NCBI GenBank assembly: GCA_046757965.1
Contig: JBHHZI010000006.1
Location: forward strand, 1 to 51,227
DNA from: JBHHZI01 sp046757965
GTDB taxonomy: Bacteria; Acidobacteriota; Polarisedimenticolia; SMYD01
Length of the DNA stretch: 51,227 nucleotides
Direction: 5' to 3'
The notes beneath the pieces were generated by a model, which was not told the DNA's origin, did no database searches, and was given only the letters and a program-made list of their open reading frames with translations. Shown piece by piece: positions 24,830 through 34,386 of the stretch (position 1 is its first letter; the number at the start of each line of letters is the position of its first letter). The position numbers were made by a program, and so were the translations under genes.

Positions 24830-27800
24830 ATGGCGGCGGCGGGACGAAGACGGCACCTTTCCCGGCCCAGGCGCGACGGGCTCAGCTCTTCATCCCGGGC
24901 CGCCGGGGGCACCGGGTCCGCCCGGCACGGCGGGCCGGCGGCACGGCCCGGACCGCGATCCGGCCGGAACCGGTCGGTCATGCAGCCCGCGCACCGGCGA
25001 TCGGCAGGCTGGCCGCACGCGGCCCACGGGTGGGCCGCCCTGGTCCTGACGGCCGGCGCCCTGGTGGTCTGTGTCCTGATAGCCGGCTCCGGCACCACAC
25101 CGGCCGCCGGTGGCACACCCGCTTTTCCGGGGTCACGCGACCCGACACTGGTGCGGGGAGCCGGCGAGACGCACGTCTTCGGCCTGCGCGCCTCCCGGCA
25201 GGATCCGGGGGTCGGCGCCGCGGGCCCGGAGGCCACACGTCTTCTCGACCGGACCTTCGCGCCGGTGCTCGACACCCCGGAGTTCGCGACCCGGCCGGCC
25301 CTCATCGGCACCGACCAGCTCGCCACACCGGCGGGCATGGTGCGCCTGTCCACCCTTGCCGATCTCGCGGCACCGTTCTCCACCGCACTGACCCGTTCCA
25401 TCCGTGCCGACGAGGTGGCCGTGCTGCCGTTTGCCGGCCAGAGTCGACAGGAGATCCTCGCCCTGCTGGCGGCCGCGCAGGTCACCGTGCTGGACGTGCG
25501 TCCGGTGAGGTCGTTTCTGGTCACCGGGCTGACGCCGCAGGCACAGACGGCGCTGATCGATGCCGGCGTGCGGCCGCTGTCCTACACCTGCGGCCTGTTC
25601 ACCTCGCCCGCCATCGGCGTCACGCCGGTTGACACCCCGGCGCGCGCCGCCGACCCGAACCTCACGCTGCTGGCCACGTTGTTCCGTGTCGACGATGCGC
25701 CCTCGATCACCGCCATGATCCGCAACCTCGGCGGCGCGATTCTCTCGACAGCGGCGCCTTCACCGATGTCGCCCGGCCAGGGGCGGGTCGTGACGTTCGT
25801 CATGCACATCGACACGCTGCGCACCTCGCTGGCGGCCGGCGCGTGGGACGGCCTCCCGATCAGGAACCTCACCGAGGCCGAGCGGTTCATCAGTGCCGAC
25901 GAGGACACCAGCACCGGCGTGCAGACCGGTACGTTCGCCGGCGGGGCGCGACCCTACACCGAGGCGGGCATCGACGGCTCCACGCAGGTCATCGGCATCA
26001 CCGACACCGGCCTCAGCCTCGACGCCACGGTGCTGGCCGATGGGCCCGCCGGTGCCCTCGGCCTGGGGACGGCCCACGCCGCCGGACCCGGACATCGCAA
26101 GGTGATCGGCTACACCGACGCAGGCACCATCAGTGCCGGCGGCGCCGGCGACCTGCTGAGCTGCGACGGCACCACCGGCGCCACCCACGGCCATCTGGTG
26201 GCCTCCATCGCCGCCGGCAATGCCTCCGCCTTGCTGGCGGCGGCCGGCAGGCAGGCCTGCGACCTGCCGGGCCTGGAGACGGCGCGGTCCGGCTGCACCA
26301 CCACACACGCCCTCGACGGCGTATCGCCCGGCGCCCGCATCGCCTTCATCGACGCCCAGGAGGCCAGCCAGTGCGTGCAGCCCACACAGATCGAGGCACA
26401 GACACCCGGCCTGCTCTCCGACAACTCCGCCCATCATGCGGATGGTCCGGACGGCACGCGCGGCACCTCGGATGACGCCCGCGTGCATCTGTACGCGCAG
26501 TCCATTCTCGACTCACAGGGCTCCTACACCGCCGCCGCGCAGGACATCGACGCGTGGCTGGTGGACAACCAGGCCTTCCTGGTGGTGACCGCCGCCGGGA
26601 ACGAGGGCGTCGATCCGCGTGACGACGGCAACCTGGAGTTCGGCACGGTGACCTCGCCGGGCACGGCGAAGAACGTGGTCACCGTCGGCTCCTCGGGTTA
26701 CCCCAACAACGCCCTGGACCTGGAGGCCTCGGTGGTGCCGGGCGTTGCCAACAACGGCATCGAGATGATCTCCCGTTTTGCCGCCGGCTCGCTCGGCTCC
26801 GGCCAGGGTCCGGCGGCCTTCACCACCCAGGCGAACACCACCCCAGACTGGCGCCTCAAGCCGGATGTCATGGCGCCCGGCGACGAGACCCTCGGCAACC
26901 AGCGGATGGTCTCGCCGACGACCTGCATCTCCGACGACGACGGAAACGGGCTGCTGACCGCGGCGGCAGACGACAGCAACGCGACCTGCCGGCCCCTGCC
27001 GCCGGAAACATTCGTCGGCACGTCGTTCGCGGCAGCCGCCACCGCCGGCTTCGCGGCGCTGGTGCGAGATTACTTCGCCAAGGGGTTTGCCCCGGCCGGC
27101 CAGGAAGGCGGGCCACCGCAGGATCTCTCCGGCCCGGAACTGAAGGCGGCCCTCATCGCCTCGGCCACCCCTCTCGCCGGCAACCCGCCCCTGCAACGGC
27201 CCCGCCACTTCAGCTTCCGAGGGGGAGGGCTGCTCACCGGACCGGAATTCCTCGAGTTCTACAACCCGCACCACCTGGCCGGCTACACACCCGAGCAGGG
27301 GTACGGCCGGATCTCCGGCACCCATCTCCTGCCCCTCGCCTCGAATCCCGACACGCCCTCCTTCATCGAGGCAAGCTCCCATGCGCTCGCCTTCACCACC
27401 CCCGTGGTGTCGATGCTGTCCCTGCTCGATCCAGGCGAGCCACTGACGGTGGCGGTGGCCTGGTACGACCGGCCGGCCTCGGTGGCCGGTCCGCTGGCGG
27501 ACGGCAAGCTGGTGGACGACGTCGACCTGACCGTCCGCCTCTGCGGACCGGACGACCTCTGTGACACCCCCGACGACACGCTCACCTTCGGCAACTTCTT
27601 CACGGAGGACGCCAACTTCGACGGAGGGCTCAGCCACATCCCGGACGTGTTCGTCTGCAGCACCGACGGGACGACCGAATGTGACCCCGACGCGGACATC
27701 TGTATGGGTGGAGCCTTCGACGGCGTGCGGTGTCATGGCAGAGACGAGCATTGCCAGGTCCACTGCGACACCCGCACCGACCTCTGCGTGGGAGGTCCGG

Positions 27801-30800
27801 ACGACGGAACCGGGGGTTCACGCGGCACCCGTTGCCATTCGGATTTCGATTGCACGCCGGACAATGGAACCTGCGAGTTCGATGCCTCCACCCAGTGCCC
27901 CGGCGGCACCACCGGTGTGGATTCCTGCGATCTGTTCTTCAGCGGGGGCACCGAGGACTGCAACGGCGACGAGTTGCTCGATTCCAGTTTCTTCTCCCTG
28001 CCGGTCACCGGCCACGACTGCCTGCGCCTGCCCGGGGACGACGGCACACGGGACCGCAACAACACCACCGAGAAGGTGCACCTCTCTCCCGCCCAGCTTG
28101 CCGGCTCGCACACCGCGCAGATCACGCTGAACTGGGTCGCCTCGGCCACCGACCCGCTCCTGGGGCAGTGCAGCAACTCCGGTGCCCCCTGCGACCCGAC
28201 CGCAACCGATCCCGGCCTCGCCTGCGGGGACGTGGCGGCCACCTGCGTGCCCCGCACCGTGCAGGCCGGCCTGGTCATCACCGGCGCCTTCGACCCCGCC
28301 GGTGCCCCCAACCGGGTGCGCCTCGACCGCTCCCGCTACCGTTGCGCCGACGCCCTGTCCGTGGACCTGCTCGACGGCGCCGCCGATGCCTCTGTGGATT
28401 CGATCGCCAGCGGTCTGACACTGACCTCCATCGACTGCGGCGTCGATGGCGTCTGCGGCACGCCCGACGACGTCGTTCTCGACATCGAACGACCCCGCCA
28501 GGTCATCGAGATCGATCCCGCGACCCGGTTCGCGATCGCGCCTCTGGCCCTGGTGGATGCCCGGGGGCTCGACCCCAGGCCGGACGATGGCCTGCTCAGC
28601 GTCACCGATCACGGACGCATTCAGGCCACCTACACCGATCTCCCGGTCACGCGGGCCACAGCCGAGGTGCGCTGCACGCCGGACATCCAGATGATGAACG
28701 TCGTGCGCCGGGGAACCGATGCGGCCTTTGGACTGTCCGGCGGTTGTGATCCCAGAGAGCGGGTGGATCCGCGCATGGTGCTGTTCGGTCTGGTGCGCGG
28801 CACCGGCCTGGACCGCACCGGCGATCTGTATCTCGACGCAGGCGAGCAGCTCGTCTACACCGTGGCCTTTGCCAGCCAGGAGGAAGGCACCGACCTGCAC
28901 GACGTCACCGCCACCCTGACGGCCTGTACCGCCGGCAGCGCGGGAAGCTGCCGCGATGTGCCGCGGGACGGCACTGCACAGACCTTCTGCGGGGACGGCA
29001 CCTCCTGTGTCACCGATGCCGACTGCGACCCGTCCGCCTGTCACACCCAGCCGGGAGTGCGCGTGCTCGATCCGGTCCAGCGGCTCGGCACGATCTCTCC
29101 CGGCCGGCCCCAGAGCGTGTCGTTCAACGTGCAGGTGGCCACCGGCGTCTCCTTCCCCGACCAGTTCGACATGCAGTTCAGGCTGGCAGCGGTGGGCAGC
29201 GGACTGACCCACACGTCCGAGACACGCTTCCACCATCTTCTCGACGCCGACACCTGGAGCCGTCCCGACGAGAGCCCGGCGGTATCGGGCGTGTTCCACT
29301 ACTCCACCGATTTCCCCACCGGCGGGCAGGAGATCCGGCTGTATGCGGGTGAGCTGGCCAGCCCCGCCGACCCGTCGCTCGACGCGGAGCTGTTCGTCTT
29401 CGACGATGCCACCACCGCGGCCTTCGGGCTCGGCAACGCGCAGCTCGGCGATGCCCTCGGCGGCGCGTCCGTGCCGAACAACTGGCCGTGGACGTTCGAT
29501 CTCGACGATGAGGCATTTCGCACCCGCCGGCGCTTCGACTCCGACGCCGGCCTCAACGCGGAGCTGGCCGACACCAGCGTCTGGCAGCACAGCACCAGCG
29601 GAGAGTGCGGCTTCCAGTCCAACGCCGGCACCTGCGAGGGAGGTTCCCGGCCCGGGGCCCCCTGCGAGACTGCGGCCGACTGCCACGGAGGGGCGTGCCG
29701 GACCGCGGCGGCCACCGACGGCCAGGGGGGGCAGGGCGGGATCTGGCACACGGGGTTTGCCGCCAGCGATCCGGACACGCCGCCCGGGCGCACCGGCTTC
29801 GATCTCGGCTGCGAGGATTACGATGTTCCATTCGACCCAGGTGATCACGCGCGGCGTTTCGTCCTGGACACGCTGTCGAGCCCGCGCTTCTTCCGCGTGC
29901 ACGCCAACGTCGACGCCCACGGCTTCGCCTACACCCTCTCCTTCACACGCTTGGCCGCGAACCTGCAGGTCAGTATTGGCGATGCCAGCGTCATCATGGC
30001 CGGCGAGCTCGACCCGGACGCCACGACACCCGTCCCGGTCGACCCCCTCGATATGGGCTGGCTCTTCTCCGACCAGGGTCCGGATGGCTTTCTGGCGATG
30101 GCCTCGCCCGGTCCGTTTCTGGTCTTCAACCCCAACAATCCGCACGAGGCCACCTCCGCGGCCGCCGCGGGCCTGCCTCTCTCCGATGCGCCGGGCGGCG
30201 CGCAGACCATCCGGGCCATCCACGGACCCGGCTCGGCCGGCTCGTTCTTCGACGACGCCGGCACCTGCCGCGCCGATGCCCCCATCGCCGGCGCCCCCTG
30301 CTCGTTGACGGCCTGCGGCACCGTCTTCGACCCGCTGGCTCCGGGGAACGGCCAGGTTCCCGCCGCTCTCGGCGGAGAGTGTGTCAACGAGACCGACTGC
30401 GGGCCGGCCGGCATCTGCGAGGCGAACGAGCCCTTCAAGGCTCCCTCGCGGCCCTTCGGCGAGGTCACCGGCGTGGCCACCGGCCGGGGCCTCGCCTCAC
30501 CCTCGCGGCGAGGCGCCGGCGGCCTGCCGGTGCGCAATCTCGATCTTGACCTGGCCAGTGCCGGCGCCGCCACCTTCGAGGACCTGTTCGGCCCCCACGA
30601 GACGCGCGGGCCGGATGCGGCGTCACCCATCACGAGCCGGCAGCCGGAGGTGCTCGCGGCCCGGCGGGATGCCTTCCAGGTCAACTTCATCGCCTGGCTG
30701 CGCGGTGACATCAAGGGGAATTTTCATGCCCTCCCGGATTACGGTCTCGGTGTCGATGACGTGGTGGTGGAATGGCGGGAGGGGCACCCGGTGGCGGACC

Positions 30801-33800
30801 GCACCCCGTGTGCCGACCCGTCCACCTGGGCCGTCGATGAGGCCGGCCACCCTGTCGGCTCCGTCACGGACCGGCCGGAACTGGCGGCCGGCTGCGCGCA
30901 GATCTCCTGGGATCGTCACGACATCGTCGAGGTGGAGTCGATGCTTGCCCTGACGGTGATCGACATCAACGCCGCCTACGGCGCCGACGGCATCGTCGGC
31001 ACCGGCGATGACCAGGCAATCGATACCGACGGCGACGGTCTCGCCGAACTGGACGTGCGCGTCTTCTCGGATGTGGATCTGGCCGGCGAGACGGTGCATC
31101 TGATCGAGACGGGCTTCGCCTCCCCGGTGTATCGCGGCTCGGTCGTGGTCTCCACTACCCACGGCCTCTCCTCCGACCGGGACGGCGTGATCTTCATGCA
31201 GGCGGCCGGCGGCGGCGCCGTGCCGGTGGTGGTCACCGCCAGCTACACCGATGCGGACATCAACGTGGCCGGCGCAGGCGCCGCCGTGCCCTGCCCGGAC
31301 AACCCGTTGCTGGCCCAGGCCGTGAGCCGTCAGAACACCGCTGACGTGCTGTTCGCCACCGCCCGGGTGAGTGACGAGGGGCCGGGCACGGATGGCGATG
31401 ACATCCCCGACGATGGGGAACAGGTGCGTCTGGATGTGGCGCTGATCAACAACACCCGTGACATCCTCGGCGACCCTGTGGATCTGGACGATGTGACGGT
31501 GACCCTGACCAGTACCGATTCCGACGTGGCCTGCATCCTGGAAGAATCCTCCCACTACGGCCGGCTGGCCTTCGGCAAGGCGCGTTTCAACAACCGCGAC
31601 GACTTCCGCTGCGAGGGAGGGACGCGCGCCGGTGTCGCCTGTGACACCCCGGACGATGCGGCGTGTGAGGCCGGGGGAGGGCAGTGCGTTCGCCAGACGG
31701 ACGAGCCGTTTCGCTTCGTCGTGGCCACACCCGGCCGCACCGACGTGAAACAGGTGATCCAGGCGGAGTTCATCCTGGGGATCGCCGCGACAGCCACCGA
31801 CAGCCTCGGCAGGCGCCGCAGCATCGCCTCGTTCGCCACCCCCCAGCGCCTGTCCATCAACCTCGACCTGGATATCACCGGCGCCGGACGCGCCGACGTC
31901 TCCGACCGGGCCTGCGTCGGCGGCGACCGCTCCGGCTTTGCCTGCGGCGGAGAAGGCATCTGTTCAGGGGGCAGCGTGGCAGGCGTGCCCTGCGACCCCA
32001 CCGACCCGACCCCCTGCACGGCCGGGGGCGGGACCTGCGCCGACGCCTGCCCGGGGCTGCAGGGCGACGGCAGCACGCCGGCCACCTGCACGCTGCTGCC
32101 GCCCCGCTACCGGGCCGGCGGCTCCGCCTTCGTGGCCGGCGAGGTCGGCTACTTCGAGGGATTCGAGGGGGCGGTGAACATGGCCGGCCGCAACTTCGCC
32201 GGGGCCGACCCGATTCCCGGCACCGGTTTCTCTCACCGGCCCGCCCTCAACACCGGTGGCGGCTTCCTGGAACGGGCGGTGCGCGACTGGCTCGAGGGCG
32301 GCCGCGGGGTCCTGGAAGGCCTCAGCCCCGGATCGGTGCCCGGCAACACACCCGACGATCCCGAGGGGTCGTCGGCGGTGGATGGCATCCGTTGCTCGTA
32401 CAACGACCCGCGGGGAGCGACACCGCATCCGCGCAGCGAGACCGGCTGCCGGCCGTGGGACGGCTCCGACTGGCATGTCAACGACAACCTGGCCTTCCAC
32501 GGCGCCCGCTCCCTGTACGGCGGCATCAACGGCGACGAGGACCTGGGTGCCGACATCTCCTTCGACACCAACCACACCAATCTGCTGGCGGCGGCGTTCA
32601 CGCCCCCCCTGTCGGTCGGCGTGGGCGGTGGCTCGACGCTCTCCATCTATCACATCATCCAGATGGCCGATGACCGCACCTTCAGCGTGCCGGATGACAA
32701 CGCTGTCGGGCGGGGCTTTCTCGAGGCGGCGCCCATCGACCCGGACACGGGACTGCCAGACGAGGGCGGCTGGTTCAAGCTCAGCGGCTTCCAGAACAAC
32801 TACGACAGCATCGGCACGTCGCCGTTCTTCCTCAACTGCATCTTCGACCCGTACGACGACTTCTACGATGCCGCCGCGGCGCACGGCAACACACCCGGCT
32901 TCCGCCCAGACGCGGTAAACCAGGTCAACGTGCGCTACAACGCCGACAACATCTCCTCCGAGGATGACTACTTCGACCCCAACGATCCGCTGCGCGAGCT
33001 GGGCCCGTCGGGAGGCTGCTTCCCGGCCTTCGTCTACTCGGCCATCGGCGACTACACGGCCACCGACCTGGCCGATATTCATCCCATTCTCAGACGCGGG
33101 TTCACCGGCGGAGAGCCCGGGGAGACCGGCGCCGGCATCTGGGTGAACTCCCTCTTCAGCCTCGACCGCTTCGCCGGCAAGACGATCCGGCTACGGTTCG
33201 TGCAGACCGACATCGACATCGGTGTGGGCTTCACCTGGGCGGACCTGTTCGGCAACGGCCTGGGCAACGCCACCCGCGGCTGGCGCATCGACGACGTGGC
33301 GGTCTCCGGTCTGCTGGACGCCCCCGCCCATCTCATCCCCGACCGCCGGACGCCTCCCGCCTCCGCCTGCGACGGGCCCGCCTGCTCCCAGGTCACTGCC
33401 GACGCCGGCGAGGACCTCTTTCCGGCCGTGGCCGGCAGCCTCGTCGAGCTGTCCGCCGGCCGGTCGGCGGCCGACCGCTGCGTCGATGGCGTGCTGCTCT
33501 ACCGCTGGCGGATCGGCGGCGTCACCGTGCGCGATTTCACGACCTCACCGCGACTGGTGGACAACCCGTCGATGACCACCCTCTACACCGTCGATGTGGC
33601 CTGCTCCACCGACCGCACCTGCGCCGGCAGTGACACGGTGCTGGTGGCGCCGGCCGATCAGATGGAGATCGCCGCCGCCGGCGAGACCGCTCTCAGCGTC
33701 GAGTTCACACCCGACGCGGACGCCACCATGCGACCCGTGCGCCTCCAGGCTGTCTCACCGGACGGTCCGGACGTGGCCGGCATCGTCGTGCGCCTCGATC

Positions 33801-34177
33801 TGGAGCGCGGCCCCTTCCATCTGGCGCAGGTGCTGGCCGGCCCCGGGCCGACTCCCGGCGCGGCCAGCATGGCGCGTCTCCTCAAGCAACACGCGTGTGG
33901 CCTGTCGCTGGCGGCACCGAACCCCGCCACCGGCCCGGTGGATCTGGAACACACCGACCGCCTCACCCGGCTGGCCACCGGCGACACCATCGGCTATCTC
34001 CTCTACCCGGTGGCCGGGACGGGGCTCGGGAGCTGGGGAACGGCACGGGTGCCCGGACAGGCGCCCACCGCCTCCCGTGGCAGCCTCGACCCCACCGCTC
34101 TCGGGTTTCCGGCTCCGGCGACCTTCGCGCAGTTGTCGACGCTGCCCGCCGGTACACCGGGCAATTGCACGGAGTAG
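24830..34177 (+). CDS. Giant secreted subtilisin-like (S8) serine protease with Cys-block repeats
   Basis: 3115 residues. GGGAGGAGGG sits five bases before the ATG. After a 60-residue basic, Pro/Gly-rich start there is a hydrophobic signal or anchor (AALVLTAGALVVCVLIAG, about 68-86). A prodomain-like region is followed by the S8 domain: Asp392 (GITDTG), His453 (THGHLVA), oxyanion Asn591 (AAGNEG) and Ser732 (GTSFAA), so the triad is complete, with long insertions. From about 950 to 2420, beta-rich segments alternate with Cys blocks of the form CxGGxxxGxxC. DTDGDG near 2065 suggests calcium binding. About 2440-2840 looks like a jelly-roll (WRIDDVAVSG), and 2850-2945 like a PKD domain. The ending gives no sorting motif I recognise. 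Confidence 0.85.
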   Translation: MAAAGRRRHLSRPRRDGLSSSSRAAGGTGSARHGGPAARPGPRSGRNRSVMQPAHRRSAGWPHAAHGWAALVLTAGALVVCVLIAGSGTTPAAGGTPAFPGSRDPTLVRGAGETHVFGLRASRQDPGVGAAGPEATRLLDRTFAPVLDTPEFATRPALIGTDQLATPAGMVRLSTLADLAAPFSTALTRSIRADEVAVLPFAGQSRQEILALLAAAQVTVLDVRPVRSFLVTGLTPQAQTALIDAGVRPLSYTCGLFTSPAIGVTPVDTPARAADPNLTLLATLFRVDDAPSITAMIRNLGGAILSTAAPSPMSPGQGRVVTFVMHIDTLRTSLAAGAWDGLPIRNLTEAERFISADEDTSTGVQTGTFAGGARPYTEAGIDGSTQVIGITDTGLSLDATVLADGPAGALGLGTAHAAGPGHRKVIGYTDAGTISAGGAGDLLSCDGTTGATHGHLVASIAAGNASALLAAAGRQACDLPGLETARSGCTTTHALDGVSPGARIAFIDAQEASQCVQPTQIEAQTPGLLSDNSAHHADGPDGTRGTSDDARVHLYAQSILDSQGSYTAAAQDIDAWLVDNQAFLVVTAAGNEGVDPRDDGNLEFGTVTSPGTAKNVVTVGSSGYPNNALDLEASVVPGVANNGIEMISRFAAGSLGSGQGPAAFTTQANTTPDWRLKPDVMAPGDETLGNQRMVSPTTCISDDDGNGLLTAAADDSNATCRPLPPETFVGTSFAAAATAGFAALVRDYFAKGFAPAGQEGGPPQDLSGPELKAALIASATPLAGNPPLQRPRHFSFRGGGLLTGPEFLEFYNPHHLAGYTPEQGYGRISGTHLLPLASNPDTPSFIEASSHALAFTTPVVSMLSLLDPGEPLTVAVAWYDRPASVAGPLADGKLVDDVDLTVRLCGPDDLCDTPDDTLTFGNFFTEDANFDGGLSHIPDVFVCSTDGTTECDPDADICMGGAFDGVRCHGRDEHCQVHCDTRTDLCVGGPDDGTGGSRGTRCHSDFDCTPDNGTCEFDASTQCPGGTTGVDSCDLFFSGGTEDCNGDELLDSSFFSLPVTGHDCLRLPGDDGTRDRNNTTEKVHLSPAQLAGSHTAQITLNWVASATDPLLGQCSNSGAPCDPTATDPGLACGDVAATCVPRTVQAGLVITGAFDPAGAPNRVRLDRSRYRCADALSVDLLDGAADASVDSIASGLTLTSIDCGVDGVCGTPDDVVLDIERPRQVIEIDPATRFAIAPLALVDARGLDPRPDDGLLSVTDHGRIQATYTDLPVTRATAEVRCTPDIQMMNVVRRGTDAAFGLSGGCDPRERVDPRMVLFGLVRGTGLDRTGDLYLDAGEQLVYTVAFASQEEGTDLHDVTATLTACTAGSAGSCRDVPRDGTAQTFCGDGTSCVTDADCDPSACHTQPGVRVLDPVQRLGTISPGRPQSVSFNVQVATGVSFPDQFDMQFRLAAVGSGLTHTSETRFHHLLDADTWSRPDESPAVSGVFHYSTDFPTGGQEIRLYAGELASPADPSLDAELFVFDDATTAAFGLGNAQLGDALGGASVPNNWPWTFDLDDEAFRTRRRFDSDAGLNAELADTSVWQHSTSGECGFQSNAGTCEGGSRPGAPCETAADCHGGACRTAAATDGQGGQGGIWHTGFAASDPDTPPGRTGFDLGCEDYDVPFDPGDHARRFVLDTLSSPRFFRVHANVDAHGFAYTLSFTRLAANLQVSIGDASVIMAGELDPDATTPVPVDPLDMGWLFSDQGPDGFLAMASPGPFLVFNPNNPHEATSAAAAGLPLSDAPGGAQTIRAIHGPGSAGSFFDDAGTCRADAPIAGAPCSLTACGTVFDPLAPGNGQVPAALGGECVNETDCGPAGICEANEPFKAPSRPFGEVTGVATGRGLASPSRRGAGGLPVRNLDLDLASAGAATFEDLFGPHETRGPDAASPITSRQPEVLAARRDAFQVNFIAWLRGDIKGNFHALPDYGLGVDDVVVEWREGHPVADRTPCADPSTWAVDEAGHPVGSVTDRPELAAGCAQISWDRHDIVEVESMLALTVIDINAAYGADGIVGTGDDQAIDTDGDGLAELDVRVFSDVDLAGETVHLIETGFASPVYRGSVVVSTTHGLSSDRDGVIFMQAAGGGAVPVVVTASYTDADINVAGAGAAVPCPDNPLLAQAVSRQNTADVLFATARVSDEGPGTDGDDIPDDGEQVRLDVALINNTRDILGDPVDLDDVTVTLTSTDSDVACILEESSHYGRLAFGKARFNNRDDFRCEGGTRAGVACDTPDDAACEAGGGQCVRQTDEPFRFVVATPGRTDVKQVIQAEFILGIAATATDSLGRRRSIASFATPQRLSINLDLDITGAGRADVSDRACVGGDRSGFACGGEGICSGGSVAGVPCDPTDPTPCTAGGGTCADACPGLQGDGSTPATCTLLPPRYRAGGSAFVAGEVGYFEGFEGAVNMAGRNFAGADPIPGTGFSHRPALNTGGGFLERAVRDWLEGGRGVLEGLSPGSVPGNTPDDPEGSSAVDGIRCSYNDPRGATPHPRSETGCRPWDGSDWHVNDNLAFHGARSLYGGINGDEDLGADISFDTNHTNLLAAAFTPPLSVGVGGGSTLSIYHIIQMADDRTFSVPDDNAVGRGFLEAAPIDPDTGLPDEGGWFKLSGFQNNYDSIGTSPFFLNCIFDPYDDFYDAAAAHGNTPGFRPDAVNQVNVRYNADNISSEDDYFDPNDPLRELGPSGGCFPAFVYSAIGDYTATDLADIHPILRRGFTGGEPGETGAGIWVNSLFSLDRFAGKTIRLRFVQTDIDIGVGFTWADLFGNGLGNATRGWRIDDVAVSGLLDAPAHLIPDRRTPPASACDGPACSQVTADAGEDLFPAVAGSLVELSAGRSAADRCVDGVLLYRWRIGGVTVRDFTTSPRLVDNPSMTTLYTVDVACSTDRTCAGSDTVLVAPADQMEIAAAGETALSVEFTPDADATMRPVRLQAVSPDGPDVAGIVVRLDLERGPFHLAQVLAGPGPTPGAASMARLLKQHACGLSLAAPNPATGPVDLEHTDRLTRLATGDTIGYLLYPVAGTGLGSWGTARVPGQAPTASRGSLDPTALGFPAPATFAQLSTLPAGTPGNCTE
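27699..32098 (+). repeat. Dispersed Cys-block coding repeats in the giant protease
   Basis: At least seven blocks built on CxGGxxxGxxC with trailing DC and GGxC elements lie at about 27699-27882, 28165-28260, 28984-29050, 29602-29706, 30260-30420, 31608-31692 and 31911-32098. Examples are CEGGSRPGAPCETAADC and CVGGDRSGFACGGEGIC. The pattern is conserved at protein level; the DNA is not tandem. Confidence 0.75.
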
Positions 34178-34386
34178 ACACGTGCCCGGACCATGCCGAG
34201 GACGGCCGGGCGCGCGTCGCGCCGTGCCGGCAGGACTCGAGATGGCGACCGCGCCGGAATGGTTCCTGACCCGTCAGGTCCAGCCTGCGGGAAGGCCGCA
34301 CGGTCGAGCTTCGCGGCAGGTGCCAATCGCTCGCCGCCGATGCGGACGGAAAGACCTGCCAGCCGGCGACCGGTCCAGGATCCGGC

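Noticed and set aside
34178..34386. Gap between the giant protease and the PDZ protein
   Set aside because: It holds a short CCTGAC/GTCAGG palindrome near 34265 but no T-run, gene or tRNA; it is an ordinary convergent spacer as far as can be seen.
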